Assembly (NCBI GenBank): GCA_035517775.1
Contig: DATIYF010000025.1
Coordinates: 1 to 64,000 of the forward strand
Direction of reading: 5' to 3'
Length of the DNA: 64,000 nt
From: DATIYF01 sp035517775
GTDB taxonomy: Bacteria; Acidobacteriota; Terriglobia; Terriglobales; Acidobacteriaceae
Shown here: in pieces, positions 34,562 through 43,690 of the stretch
Position numbering within the stretch: the first letter of the stretch is position 1
How the letters are laid out: every line of letters starts with the position of its first letter
Notes under the pieces: model-generated
Seen by the model: the letters and a program-made list of their open reading frames with translations, nothing else
Told to the model about the DNA's origin: nothing
Database searches by the model: none
Program-made: the position numbers and the translations under genes

Positions 34562-34999
34562 TCAAAGGTTCGCCTGCCCAGCAAGCTTCTGCATAAGCTG
34601 TTGCAATTGCGAGAGAATCTGGCGCAGGGTGGTCACGGTTGTGGCGTCGGTGCGGGCCAGGCCGGCGGTCACGGGATCGCGCTGGGAGAGAATGTTTTCC
34701 AGGTCAGACTTGAAGGCGGCGTTCTGCGGCCGGTCGGCCTCCTGGCGCACGGAGTCGAAGAAGGCGTTGGAGAGATTGCGGGCCTCGCCGTAGTTCTGGC
34801 TTTCGGTCTGGCCGAGCAGGGCGAGCAGGTTGTTCTCCAGGCGGCAGACCCGGGCCACGGCCTGGACGTTGGTCAACTGCTGCTGTATTTGGGCATTGCT
34901 GTCTTGGGCGGCGAGCAATAGCTTATGTTGCGGCCAGTAACCGGCCAGAAAAACAGCTCCCAGCAAAATCACAACGAGGATGAGCAGAATTCTTTTCAT
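34562..34999 (-). CDS. Membrane-anchored helical protein of unknown function
   Basis: 145 residues. An N-terminal helix (ILLILVVILLGAVFLAGYW) is a membrane anchor or uncleaved signal. The rest is predicted all-helical and glutamine/asparagine-rich (QDSNAQIQQQLTNVQAVARV, then LRQILSQLQQLMQKLAGQ), like a periplasmic coiled-coil protein. I recognise no family. It lies on the same strand as the MscS gene, 108 bases before it, so co-transcription is possible. Confidence 0.65.
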   Translation of the reverse strand: MKRILLILVVILLGAVFLAGYWPQHKLLLAAQDSNAQIQQQLTNVQAVARVCRLENNLLALLGQTESQNYGEARNLSNAFFDSVRQEADRPQNAAFKSDLENILSQRDPVTAGLARTDATTVTTLRQILSQLQQLMQKLAGQANL

Positions 35000-35188
35000 C
35001 GGCTTGCCTCTTTCGATTGCTTATGCCCAGTCCCGACCGCGAGGAAAGCCATTCTAATACGGAACCTATGCTGGCGCTGCAGGGGAGGGGGCGGCGTTTC
35101 CTGAATTTCACCACGAAGACACAAGGAAGCGCGAAAGAGGCTCTTGGTAAGGAATCGGCTGACGCGGCTGATTACGGGGAAAAGGAAG

Positions 35189-35239
35189 CGCCCGCTATCG
35201 GCCCCGAGTTTCCATGCTGTCAGGAGCCAATAGCGGGCG
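35189..35239 (-). terminator. Possible terminator of the 35263 gene
   Basis: On the minus strand, after the stop at 35263, a ten-base perfect stem (CGCCCGCTAT with ATAGCGGGCG) encloses a 31-base loop and is followed by CTTCCTTTTCC. The large loop and the mixed C/T tract make it a weak candidate. Confidence 0.45.
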
Positions 35240-35262
35240 ACGTTAAACGCTGGATGGCAAGG

Positions 35263-35607
35263 TCAGCGCCAGCGGCCGCGGGCGACGTAGCCGTGATAGC
35301 CGTAGCCTCGCACGTAACCGCGATGAACGTAACCGCCACGATGGAAGCCGCGGTAATAGACCGGCGCGGGGCGCACCCAGACCGGCGCAGGCACATAGGG
35401 GCGAGGATAGTAAGCGACATAGGGGCGCGGTCCGTAGTAAAAGCCTGCCCGATAGTAGGGGCGCGGAACCACGGCGTAGGGGCCAAACGGGCGTACCACC
35501 GGGCCTACACCCACGGAAACCACCACCCCGGCGTGGGCCCTGGGCGGGCCTGCCACAGCCAATGCCAAACCCAATGCGGCAATCATGAGAACGCTTCTTT
35601 TCAGCAT
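35263..35607 (-). CDS. Secreted Tyr/Pro/Arg/Gly-rich protein
   Basis: 114 residues from ATG 35607. A signal peptide ends near residue 25 (IAALGLALAVAGPPRAHAG). The mature part is low in complexity: repeated P-Y, V-R-P and Y-R-G units such as PYYRAGFYYGPRPYVAYYPR, then GGYVHRGYVRGYGYHGYVAR. Such proteins are common in Acidobacteria and Proteobacteria as small envelope or extracellular proteins of unknown role. Many Tyr and Arg residues suggest adhesion or metal/haem contact, which is speculation. Confidence 0.7.
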   Translation of the reverse strand: MLKRSVLMIAALGLALAVAGPPRAHAGVVVSVGVGPVVRPFGPYAVVPRPYYRAGFYYGPRPYVAYYPRPYVPAPVWVRPAPVYYRGFHRGGYVHRGYVRGYGYHGYVARGRWR

Positions 35608-35756
35608 GTTAGCTTCCTCCGCCTTACGCATATCTGAACCCGCTGGCAGGGGGAAAGTTGTGCGCCGAGGCGATGACCGGACGCGCCTTAGAGAATGCCT
35701 TCTTGAGTACGCTTGCCCATCTTTCAAATCGTCAGTGGCGTGAAATCGCTGGAGCT

Positions 35757-36158
35757 TCACTGACTTGCGTTCATGAATGCGTCATAGCGCTTATCGGAGT
35801 GAAGGATATGGTTAGTGAGCCAGTCGCGCAGAAAGTGCATGGTCTGAATGCTGACCATGGTGCGGCCAGCGGAGAAGCCTTTCTGCAATTGCATCACCTG
35901 ATCGGTGAGCCGGTTGTGCTCGGACCGATGCGCCTCCAGGTCGGGATAGTTTTTACTCTGCATGAGCTCTTCTTCGGTCTGGAAGTGGGTCTTGGTATAG
36001 GTCACCAGTTCGTTCAGAATTGCGCCCATGACCTCGTTGGCACGTCCTTTAGTCATGGCGTCATGCAGCTCGTTAACCAACTGAAAGAGGTGCTGGTGTT
36101 GAGAATCTATCTTTGGCACGTGGACGCTATAGTTGTCCTGCCAAGCCATCAGGGTCAT
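35757..36158 (-). CDS. Bacteriohemerythrin
   Basis: 133 residues with the full diiron ligand set: His21, His58, Glu62, His77, His81, His117 and Asp122 (IDSQHQHLF, THFQTEEELM, AHRSEHNRL, HILHSDKRYD). Binds O2 at a non-haem diiron centre, giving O2 transport, storage or sensing in the cytosol. AGGGAGGGC just before ATG 36158 supports the start. The next gene upstream, at 36221, is on the same strand 62 bases away. Confidence 0.95.
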   Translation of the reverse strand: MTLMAWQDNYSVHVPKIDSQHQHLFQLVNELHDAMTKGRANEVMGAILNELVTYTKTHFQTEEELMQSKNYPDLEAHRSEHNRLTDQVMQLQKGFSAGRTMVSIQTMHFLRDWLTNHILHSDKRYDAFMNASQ

Positions 36159-36220
36159 AAGCCCTCCCTGAAGCCTCCATCGGCAGGGATTGCGGCCAGC
36201 TTAAGCGCCCATTCGAGCCT

Positions 36221-36424
36221 CTATCGGGCGGCAACCGGCTCGCAACTCATAACCTTGCTGATCAGCGCCTTCACTTCTTCGTACTTTTCCACCACGTCAA
36301 GCGGCTCTTCGTCAGTGAAGACGAGCTGAGTGGAGTTTTTCATCTGCTTGACGCTCTGGATTGCGGCCACATTTATCAACTCCTGCATTCCAGCCGTGGT
36401 ATGGACCTCGATAAAGGACGTCAT
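36221..36424 (-). CDS. Small protein, FlbD-like in layout (67 aa)
   Basis: 67 residues from ATG 36424, with a perfect GGAGGT six bases upstream; an earlier start at 36445 is less likely. Sequence: TSFIEVHTTAGMQELINVAA, then IQSVKQMKNSTQLVFTDEEP and VVEKYEEVKALISKV. The beta-rich pattern followed by an acidic helix resembles FlbD-type small proteins, where it is linked to flagella, but no flagellar genes are near. Upstream partner of the bacteriohemerythrin gene. Confidence 0.6.
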   Translation of the reverse strand: MTSFIEVHTTAGMQELINVAAIQSVKQMKNSTQLVFTDEEPLDVVEKYEEVKALISKVMSCEPVAAR

Positions 36425-36896
36425 GGCGACCTCCGTTATTTCCACAATGCTCCATCTGCCGCCGGTCGGCTGTGAGCGGGAGCACAGCGCCCCGGAACCG
36501 GCGCTGGGAGCGGCCGGAGCCGGAAAGAGAAAAAGTCAGGCCGATGGGGCCGAAAATGGCTGCGCGAAGCGGCTTTTGTGCATCTCAGGCCCACCCGGCG
36601 TAGGGAGATCGCTGTGGGAATCCGGGAAATAATCGAGTCCGGGGCGGCCGGGTGGCCCGTTTTGGAAACCCCTAATGGAACGCGGGATGCTCATCGGGCG
36701 GAGACGATCTGCTCTGCCCTTTTTGGGTCTTGGATTTCACCGCAAGCTGGTTTATCTTGGCTGGCGCGAAATTGACAACTCGCGGACAAACGCAGCCCGG
36801 GTTCGCGGTTATAATGCCGACCCCGATGTACTAAAACGTTTTGCTCGCAGGCCAGCTCTAAACGGTTCGCCCAGCCCTTCGGAGAGAGGTGGGGTC
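36425..36896. other. Long gene-free leader before the 1032-aa protein
   Basis: 472 bases. GGTTATAATGCC has a perfect TATAAT at 36810-36815, but the clear TTGACA at 36772-36777 is 32 bases away, too far for one promoter; with a 17-base spacer the -35 would be a poor CAAACG. Transcription from TATAAT would give about an 80-base leader ending in GAGAGAGGTGGGGTC before ATG 36897. No riboswitch class is recognised. The frame open from 36675 is not supported. Confidence 0.4.
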
Positions 36897-39800
36897 ATGA
36901 AGTCTCTTCTCAGTCGCTTTGTGCCGGCGGCTCTTCTCGCTGTTTCCATTTGCTCCGGCTCGGGAATGCGCGCGCAGAGCGCCGATCCGGCCAGTCCTGC
37001 CTCTCAGCCCGCAGCCGCAGGGCCGGGCGCCGCGGCCACAGACTTCACCGAGATTCCCGGCCCTTTACATTCATTCGAGCGGATGGCGGGAATCAGCCAG
37101 CACATCCCGCTGGATGAAGTGCTGCCGCTGATGGCCAGCAACGTCGAGCTGCGCGGCTTTGAAGGGGCCGAGGGCAGAAATGCCAAGGCGACGGAGTTTC
37201 TGGTCCTGCTGCGGCGCTACGTGCAGCAGGCGCGCGAGCTGGAGGCGCTGGCGGGAGCAGACCGCGTGATTCGAGTTTCGGGCTGCGCGGATGTGCCGCG
37301 GCTGCTGGGAATCCTGGGATACCGCTTCCGCGAAGCCTGCGGCCCCCAGACCTCGCTCGAAACCGATGATCCGGAGCGGGCATTTCTGACCATAGACTCG
37401 GCTTTCCCGCTGGCTCAGCTGGAAGATGACCTGCGCCGGGACAAGCCGTTTGAATATCCCTATCCAGCCACCCAGGTGCCGGTTATGTTCAGCCAAAAAG
37501 ACTGGACATCGGCTGCGACCGGGCACAGTGAGGTGCTGGACGCGCTTTTGAACGACCGCGTGCTGGCGCGGCTGTACTGGGCCATGTCACGCATGGATGA
37601 GGAGACTAGAAACGATTTGCGGCAGTCACCGGGGCTGCATGACCTGTTGCGCTGGGCCGCGGTCATGGACTTCTACGGCGGCCAGTTCTGCATCCGTTCC
37701 GGGCGGGTGATGGTTCCGGGCGGGGCGGCGGCGGACGCGGGATGGAAGGAGCTCGCGGGGGCCAGCCCGGAGGCCGGGCCGAAGTTCGTGGCCCATGTTC
37801 TGGGTAAGGACGATGGCTGGCTGGCGGCCTACTATGACACGCTGGCCCGGGCCAGCCAGGAGCAACAGGCGTACTTCACCCGCCCTGACAGGCTGGTGAG
37901 CTTCTACAAGGCGCTGCGGGGCAGGGCGCTGACCCCCAACCCTACCCGGCCGGTATTCCGGCCGTATCCCGGCCTGCTGCTGCTGGCCACGCGGTTGCGC
38001 CTGGATAGCAATGGAGTGCCCGAGATACCCGGGGATGTACAGGTATGGGGGCAAATTCTTCGCCGCGGAAACTCCCGTTCGGTTAAGGACTGGATGAGGC
38101 ACCAGCGCCTTGAGAACCCCGACCAACTGGTGGAGGCGATGTTTGCCTTTTCCCGGCTGCTGGAATCCGACAATCCCCTGCAAATCTTCCTGGCCGCGAA
38201 TGAGATTGACCGGGAACGTTCCCCACGGCAGCGGCTTACCCCGCAGACGGTCAGCCTGCTGGCCGAAAGGTATGGCCGGTTCGGGGACCAGTTTTCGGTG
38301 TTCGCGGAGTTTTCCGGGCTGAATAACGAATCCATTGCGCGCTATCTGGCTGAGGCCGAGAGCCTGGACCACATCTCCGATATGACGTTGCGCAGCAACG
38401 CCCTGGGCATGTTCCAGGCCAATATCGGGCTCTGGCAGATTCTGGCGCGGCAGCACGAGATACCTCAGACCGACCTGAACCCTTCCTGGCAACGCATGCT
38501 GCAGCCTTTTGCGCGAATTACGTCGTCCACCCAGCTGTTTGACTCCGGGCGGGCCTCACTGCGGGAAATGGAGCGAGCGGCCAGCGGCGAATCGCAGATT
38601 TCGCAGAACGAGTTCATTGAGCTGCTGGCCGGGCCGAACCAGGCGACCGACCAGGGCGAGCAAGTGCGGCAGGAGCTGGCACAGAGAATCGAAACCGGCC
38701 TGATGAGCCAGCGGCTGGCCTCGCTTGATGTGCTGTTTGCCTTGGGCGACGGGCTGAGCGACATGGCACAGGGCAAGCCCGCCGACAGCACCATGATCGC
38801 GATGGCGGAGGAACTGCGCGAATTCGAGCTGCCCAGGCCGCTGTTCAGCTCGGGCGAGCGCACGGAATGGGCCCCCGGCCTGCCCAGCAATCCGCACGCC
38901 GGGCTGCAAACCCGCACCGACCTGGTGAAGATCATCAAATCGCCCAGCTCACCGAAAGAACTGCTGGAGGCCCGCGGGCGCCTGGCTTCGTTCCTGCGAG
39001 ACACGCTGGTGGGGCTGAACTATGCCTACTACGACCCTCCCGGCGGGCAGATGCTGCGCAATGATCCGCTGTTCGTGCGCTCGCACGATTTCTCGGGGCA
39101 GATGACGGAGGGACGGCGGCAATCCTGGCAGACGCCTTCGCTTTTTGGCTCGGGCCTGACGGCTGGCGGCGGCGCTTATCTGGCCGGGTCGCTGGCCGAC
39201 CTGCCCTTCGTGCTGGCCTCGGTGGAAGAGGATTTCATTGTTCCCTCGAACGTGCAATCGCTGATCTGGCCGGACCTGGCGCCGGCTCTGCTGACCGGGG
39301 CGGTTCTGCCGCGGTGGTGGGGCATAAGCCGGAATGAATTGCACGCGGTTTCACTCTACCAGCGCGCCGGCGAGGAACTGCTGTCTTCGGCGGCGCATGA
39401 TGCCCAGTTGCGGCAGGTTGTGTACAACATTCTCTCAGACCGCCTCGCTCCCCAGAGGCTGGATGAACTGGATGCCAATCTGGCGGCGGGGCACGCCGCG
39501 GAAGCGCTCAATACCGTGCTGCCTTCCGAGACCTTTTATCTGGCGGCAGAGTACCGCAAGCGGTTTCCGGGGCAGACGGGGGCATTTGGCGTTGCCGGGC
39601 ACGAACTGGAGGATCTTGCCGCTCAGTACCCCTCCGAGACCAACTGGGAGCGGCTCTCGCGGGATTTCGGCATTCCGCATCCGGTGATGGCGGACAGCTA
39701 TGCTCCGGGGCTGCTGGAGACGAAATTCCTGCCCGCGGTGATGGGCTATGGCAGCCGGCTGCTGGCTGAATCCTGGGAGTCCAACAATCTTTACTGGGCG

Positions 39801-39995
39801 CGCCTGGTGGATGAGAAAGGCTATCCCTCGGTGCTGCTGAATCGCCTGGTACCGCAACTGACCTACCGCATGGTGGAAAAGATTTCGGCCACGCAATTTG
39901 AAGACTGGCCGGCGTTGATCCGCGCCATGCGGGAGACGGGGGAAGAGTTTCGCCAAGGCAAAGTCGCCGTACTGCAAAAAGGGGAGATGCAATGA
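36897..39995 (+). CDS. Large secreted protein of unknown family (1032 aa)
   Basis: 1032 residues from ATG 36897. A signal peptide covers about residues 1-28 (FVPAALLAVSICSGSGMRAQ), then a short Ala/Pro linker. No known domain is recognised. The body is predicted mostly helical with regions such as SQHIPLDEVLPLMASNVELR, IRVSGCADVPRLLGILGYRF and SFRE-like segments. A repeated mention of LL/AE-rich helices suggests alpha-solenoid character. Cysteines are few. The stop overlaps the ATG of a VWFA protein, so the two are made together and probably interact outside the cytoplasm. The length makes a scaffold or an assembly factor plausible. Confidence 0.75.
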   Translation: MKSLLSRFVPAALLAVSICSGSGMRAQSADPASPASQPAAAGPGAAATDFTEIPGPLHSFERMAGISQHIPLDEVLPLMASNVELRGFEGAEGRNAKATEFLVLLRRYVQQARELEALAGADRVIRVSGCADVPRLLGILGYRFREACGPQTSLETDDPERAFLTIDSAFPLAQLEDDLRRDKPFEYPYPATQVPVMFSQKDWTSAATGHSEVLDALLNDRVLARLYWAMSRMDEETRNDLRQSPGLHDLLRWAAVMDFYGGQFCIRSGRVMVPGGAAADAGWKELAGASPEAGPKFVAHVLGKDDGWLAAYYDTLARASQEQQAYFTRPDRLVSFYKALRGRALTPNPTRPVFRPYPGLLLLATRLRLDSNGVPEIPGDVQVWGQILRRGNSRSVKDWMRHQRLENPDQLVEAMFAFSRLLESDNPLQIFLAANEIDRERSPRQRLTPQTVSLLAERYGRFGDQFSVFAEFSGLNNESIARYLAEAESLDHISDMTLRSNALGMFQANIGLWQILARQHEIPQTDLNPSWQRMLQPFARITSSTQLFDSGRASLREMERAASGESQISQNEFIELLAGPNQATDQGEQVRQELAQRIETGLMSQRLASLDVLFALGDGLSDMAQGKPADSTMIAMAEELREFELPRPLFSSGERTEWAPGLPSNPHAGLQTRTDLVKIIKSPSSPKELLEARGRLASFLRDTLVGLNYAYYDPPGGQMLRNDPLFVRSHDFSGQMTEGRRQSWQTPSLFGSGLTAGGGAYLAGSLADLPFVLASVEEDFIVPSNVQSLIWPDLAPALLTGAVLPRWWGISRNELHAVSLYQRAGEELLSSAAHDAQLRQVVYNILSDRLAPQRLDELDANLAAGHAAEALNTVLPSETFYLAAEYRKRFPGQTGAFGVAGHELEDLAAQYPSETNWERLSRDFGIPHPVMADSYAPGLLETKFLPAVMGYGSRLLAESWESNNLYWARLVDEKGYPSVLLNRLVPQLTYRMVEKISATQFEDWPALIRAMRETGEEFRQGKVAVLQKGEMQ

Positions 39996-41083
39996 ACCGC
40001 CGGATTTTCGCATTCGCGCCAGCGCCGAAGGTAGTGGAACGGGTTGTGTTGCTTTTCATCCTGATGTCGTTTTTGCTGGTGGGGTCCGATCCTGGAACCT
40101 CGGCGCAACAGAGCGAACCTAACATTCGCGTGAAAGTGGAACTGGTGCAGCTGAACGTGGCGGTGATGGACCGCAAGGGACGCTACATTACCGGCCTTAA
40201 TCCTTCCAGCTTCCGCATTATGGAAGACGGGATTCCGCAGAAGATTGCGACCTTCGGCGAAGGCGATGAAGCAGTGCGCACGCTGATTGACGTCCCGCCG
40301 GAAGAGGCCGGGGCCGCGCCCAGCCCGAAGGCGATGGATCCGCCGAAGGTTTCCACAGCCGCGCCCAGCTTCAGTTCGGCGGTGACCGGCGCCAGCGTGT
40401 TCGTGCTGTTTGATACCAGCAATTACATGTATCGCGGGTTCGTCTTCGCCCAGGATGCTATTGCGCAGTTCATCCGCTCGCTGGATAAGCCCGACCGCAT
40501 TGCGTTCTATTCTTACAGCCGGGACCTGTCCAAGGCCTCCTCGCTGACCGCCGACCGGACGCAGGTGCTGCGCGGCGTGCGCAGCACGGTGGCGGGAGAC
40601 GACGCAGCGCTCTACAACGCCCTGCTGATGACGATCAAAGACGCCGGCCAATACACGGGCAGGAAAGTGGTGGTGGTGTTTTCCAACGGGCCGGACAACG
40701 CCAGCATGGTGCCCCCGGAGGACGTAGCTGAACTGGCGCAGTCGAAGGGCATTCCCATCTATATGATCAGTACGCGGGAGGCCAGCCTGGACCCGGTTTC
40801 GAGCACCGTGTTCCGCCGCCTGACCGCAGCCACCGGCGGCGAGGCTTACTTTGCCAAAAACTGGAGAGACCAGCAAAAGGCTTTCGCCTCGATCCGCGAA
40901 GACCTGCAGCACCTCTATGCTCTCAGCTACTACCCGCAGCCGAATCCGAACCGCGGCTGGCGGGCCATCACGGTGAAGCTCGTGGGTGAGCATTCCCAGA
41001 AATACCGCATTCGCACCCGCGATGGCTACCGTCCGCTGCCGACGCAGGTTCCGATGGAGCAGGCAATCAGTTCGTCGGAGTAA
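39992..41083 (+). CDS. Secreted VWFA-related Acidobacterial-domain protein, coupled to the 1032-aa protein
   Basis: 363 residues. An N-terminal hydrophobic stretch (residues 15-32) serves as signal or anchor. The characteristic first domain reads KVELVQLNVAVMDRKGRYIT, then GLNPSSFRIMEDGIPQKIATF. The VWA fold follows, with the MIDAS start at Asp141 in LFDTSNYMYRG. The third MIDAS position is Tyr instead of Ser (DTSNY), unlike the complete DTSFS of the protein at 23421, so metal binding may be altered. Starts inside the stop of the preceding gene (ATGA). Confidence 0.88.
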   Translation: MNRRIFAFAPAPKVVERVVLLFILMSFLLVGSDPGTSAQQSEPNIRVKVELVQLNVAVMDRKGRYITGLNPSSFRIMEDGIPQKIATFGEGDEAVRTLIDVPPEEAGAAPSPKAMDPPKVSTAAPSFSSAVTGASVFVLFDTSNYMYRGFVFAQDAIAQFIRSLDKPDRIAFYSYSRDLSKASSLTADRTQVLRGVRSTVAGDDAALYNALLMTIKDAGQYTGRKVVVVFSNGPDNASMVPPEDVAELAQSKGIPIYMISTREASLDPVSSTVFRRLTAATGGEAYFAKNWRDQQKAFASIREDLQHLYALSYYPQPNPNRGWRAITVKLVGEHSQKYRIRTRDGYRPLPTQVPMEQAISSSE

Positions 41084-41114
41084 TCCGCCGGGCGCTTACG
41101 GCACGGCAATTTCT

Positions 41115-41495
41115 ATGGACTACCTTCTGAAAACGGAGCCGTCGGAGTACTCTTTCGCCGATCTGCAGCGCGACCAGAGCACGATCTGGGACGGGGTTTC
41201 CAATCCGGTGGCGCTGAAAAACCTGCGCAACATGAAGCCGGGAGAGCGGCTGGTGATTTACGAAACCGGCGACCACAAGAGCGCGGTGGGAACCGCGACG
41301 GTGGCCGCCGTCGAAACCGATGATCCGAAGAATCCGCGAGTGAAAATCAAGGTGGGCAAGGGGCTGGCCAAACCGGTCAGCCTGGCCGAAGTGAAAGCCA
41401 ACAAACTGTTCAGCGATTCGCCGCTTGTAAGGCAGGGGCGGCTGAGTGTAGTGCCGCTGACCGCGGCGCAATTCAAGTTTCTGACGGGAGATTGA
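41115..41495 (+). CDS. EVE-domain protein
   Basis: 126 residues, near the lower end for this family. The fold is shown by MDYLLKTEPSEYSFADLQRD, WDGVSNPVALKNLRNMKPGE, LVIYETGDHKSAVGTATV and a C-terminal PLVRQGRLSVVPLTAAQF. EVE domains are PUA-like and read modified bases in RNA or DNA. The aromatic-cage type residues (W, Y) are present. The frame is open upstream into the VWFA gene, but the conserved domain starts at ATG 41115, 31 bases after the VWFA stop. Confidence 0.9.
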   Translation: MDYLLKTEPSEYSFADLQRDQSTIWDGVSNPVALKNLRNMKPGERLVIYETGDHKSAVGTATVAAVETDDPKNPRVKIKVGKGLAKPVSLAEVKANKLFSDSPLVRQGRLSVVPLTAAQFKFLTGD

Positions 41496-41561
41496 GGCTG
41501 CGGACCAATCTTCCAGTTCCAGGTTGCCAGTTCCCGCTTTTCAGCCGTTTTTCCGGCAGGG

Positions 41562-42815
41562 TCAGCGAGTCTGCCCTGATCCCGTGATTTCGTACTTGGT
41601 TGAAGTCAACTCGGCGAGCGCAAACGGGCCGCGGCAGTGAAGTTTCTGCGTGCTGACACCCATCTCGGCGCCCATTCCAAATTCGCCGCCATCAGTGAAG
41701 CGCGTCGAAGCATTCCAATAGACACAGGCTGAATCCACCTGGCGGAGGAACTTCTGCGCGTGTTCTTGGTCGGCAGTTACGATTGCGTCCGAGTGTTTGG
41801 TGGAATGGCGATTGATGTGAGCAATTGCTTCTTCCACGCCCCCCACTACTTTCAGCGACATACACAGGCGTAGATATTCTTCTTCCCAATCCTGGGGGCT
41901 GGCGGGATGAACATCCAAACCGGCAGCCAACTGACGGCTGCGCTCATCGGCGCGTACTTCCACGCCGTGTTCAATCAGTTTTTTCACGATTCGCGGCACG
42001 TATTGGACGGCGATGTTTTCATGCACCAGCAACTTTTCCGCGGCGTTGCAGACGGAGGGGCGCTGGGTTTTGGCGTTGATCACGATGCGGTCGGCCATCT
42101 CGAAATCGGCCGGATCGTCCACGAAAATGTGGCAGTTGCCCGCGCCGGTCTCGATGACAGGCACCAGCGAATTCTCCACCACGAAAGAAATCAGCTCGGC
42201 TCCTCCGCGCGGAATAATCACATCCACCAGGCCGCGGGCCTGGATCAACTCGCGGACGGAGTCGCGGGTGCCGGCATCGAGCAGTTCGATGGCGCCTTCG
42301 GGCACGCCGGGCACGGCGGCGAGAATTTCCGCCAGCCGCTGATTGCTGCCCGCCGCCTCTTTGCCGCCGCGCAGCACAATCGCATTTCCCGTCTTCAGGG
42401 CAAGCGCAACCGTGTCGGCAGTCACGTTCGGGCGCGATTCATAAATGATGCCCACCACGCCCAACGGCACCCGGACTTTGCGGATGCGCAGGCCGTTGGG
42501 GCGAGTCCACTCGGCCAGGATTTCATAAACCGGATCGGGAAGGCCGGCAACTTCGCGCAGGCCGCGCGCCATATCTTGGATGCGTTCGGCAGTGAGCAGC
42601 AAACGGTCTTGCATGGCGCCGGAGAGGCCGGAGTTTTCCAGATCAGATTGGTTCGCCGCGAGGATGTTCGGGGCGGCGGCTTCGATAGCCCCGGCCATGG
42701 CCAGCAGGAGGGCATTTTTCTGCTCCGTGGAAAGCTGTGCCAGACGGGGCGCTGCGTCGCGCGCGCGGAGAAGCTTTTCGCGGGTAGAGGCGCCGGCGGC
42801 GACTGTGGTTGCCAT
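41562..42815 (-). CDS. proA: Glutamate-5-semialdehyde dehydrogenase (gamma-glutamyl phosphate reductase)
   Basis: 417 residues from ATG 42815. The catalytic Cys256 is in NAKTQRPSVCNAAEKLLVH, and GVVGIIYESRPNVTADTVAL is the cofactor/substrate region. It reduces glutamyl-5-phosphate with NADPH in proline synthesis. proB lies one base upstream on the same strand (TGA-G-ATG), so the two are translationally coupled and the enzymes may channel the unstable intermediate. An open frame up to 42899 overlaps proB and is not used. Confidence 0.97.
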   Translation of the reverse strand: MATTVAAGASTREKLLRARDAAPRLAQLSTEQKNALLLAMAGAIEAAAPNILAANQSDLENSGLSGAMQDRLLLTAERIQDMARGLREVAGLPDPVYEILAEWTRPNGLRIRKVRVPLGVVGIIYESRPNVTADTVALALKTGNAIVLRGGKEAAGSNQRLAEILAAVPGVPEGAIELLDAGTRDSVRELIQARGLVDVIIPRGGAELISFVVENSLVPVIETGAGNCHIFVDDPADFEMADRIVINAKTQRPSVCNAAEKLLVHENIAVQYVPRIVKKLIEHGVEVRADERSRQLAAGLDVHPASPQDWEEEYLRLCMSLKVVGGVEEAIAHINRHSTKHSDAIVTADQEHAQKFLRQVDSACVYWNASTRFTDGGEFGMGAEMGVSTQKLHCRGPFALAELTSTKYEITGSGQTR

Positions 42816-42816
42816 C

Positions 42817-43569
42817 TCAGCGCTTCCTGGTTTGCGGCGGAAAGTAGGTTCCGCTCTTGCGGGCAAGCGCGGCGAGAATGGCATGGGAGTGCCGACCATT
42901 CACGATGGCCACATGCACGCCCGCCTCGCTGGCGGTCTTGGCGGCGCGCAGCTTCGAGCGCATGCCTCCGCGGCCAAGCCGGCCGTGGCCGTTGCAAAGG
43001 GCTTCCATTTCAGGGGTAAGCTTGCGCACGGTGCGCACCAGGCGAGGCCGGCTGCCGTTCGGCGCATAAAAGCCATCTACGTCGGTCAGCAGCAAAAGCC
43101 AGTCGGCCTTGACGGCCGCGGCCAGTAAAGCGCTGAGCTCATCGTTATCGCCGAAGGCGCCTTCCAGTTCGCGCACGGAAACGCTGTCATTCTCATTGAC
43201 CACCGGCACCACCCCCAGCTTCAGCAGCTGATGCAGCGTGTTCTGCAGGTTCTTGTAGCGTGCCGGGGAGGTGAAGTCGTCGCTCGAAAGCAGCAGCTGG
43301 GCCACCTTCTTTTTACCGAAGAAGAGCTGCTCGTAGGTGTGCATGAGCGCACTTTGCCCCACCGCGGCGCAGGCCTGCATCAGAGGCACGCTGCCAGGCT
43401 TTTGGCTCAAACCCAGGTTCGACATGCCGGAGGCGATGGCCCCCGAGGAAACGACCAGATATTCGTGCCGGGTCAGGTCGAGCTGATCCACCAGCGCCCG
43501 CATGCGGATGGTATCAATGCGCCCGGCAGGCGCAATCAGGCTGGTGCCGACTTTGACCACAAGGCGCAT
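42817..43569 (-). CDS. proB: Glutamate 5-kinase, short form without PUA domain
   Basis: 250 residues of the amino acid kinase family: RLVVKVGTSLIAPAGRIDTI, VVSSGAIASGMSNLGL, VVPVVNENDSVSVRELEGAF, GDNDELSALLAAAVKADWLLLLTD in two parts, and GRGGMRSKLRAAKTASEAGV. It phosphorylates glutamate, the first step to proline. The C-terminal PUA domain of the enterobacterial enzyme is absent; short forms are known in several phyla. The start is ATG 43569. Feedback inhibition by proline is a family property. Confidence 0.95.
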   Translation of the reverse strand: MRLVVKVGTSLIAPAGRIDTIRMRALVDQLDLTRHEYLVVSSGAIASGMSNLGLSQKPGSVPLMQACAAVGQSALMHTYEQLFFGKKKVAQLLLSSDDFTSPARYKNLQNTLHQLLKLGVVPVVNENDSVSVRELEGAFGDNDELSALLAAAVKADWLLLLTDVDGFYAPNGSRPRLVRTVRKLTPEMEALCNGHGRLGRGGMRSKLRAAKTASEAGVHVAIVNGRHSHAILAALARKSGTYFPPQTRKR

Positions 43570-43690
43570 GGGTGGATATCTAATTTAGCAGTTTGCCGCC
43601 GAGTTGGGCAGAGGCGGCGGGATAAACCGCAAAGGGCACGAAGGAAGACACCTGATTCTTCGCGTTCCGCGCGCAGGATAAACTAAGGGC

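Noticed and set aside
36772..36815. TTGACA and TATAAT as one promoter
   Set aside because: The spacing is 32 bases, far from the 16-18 needed.
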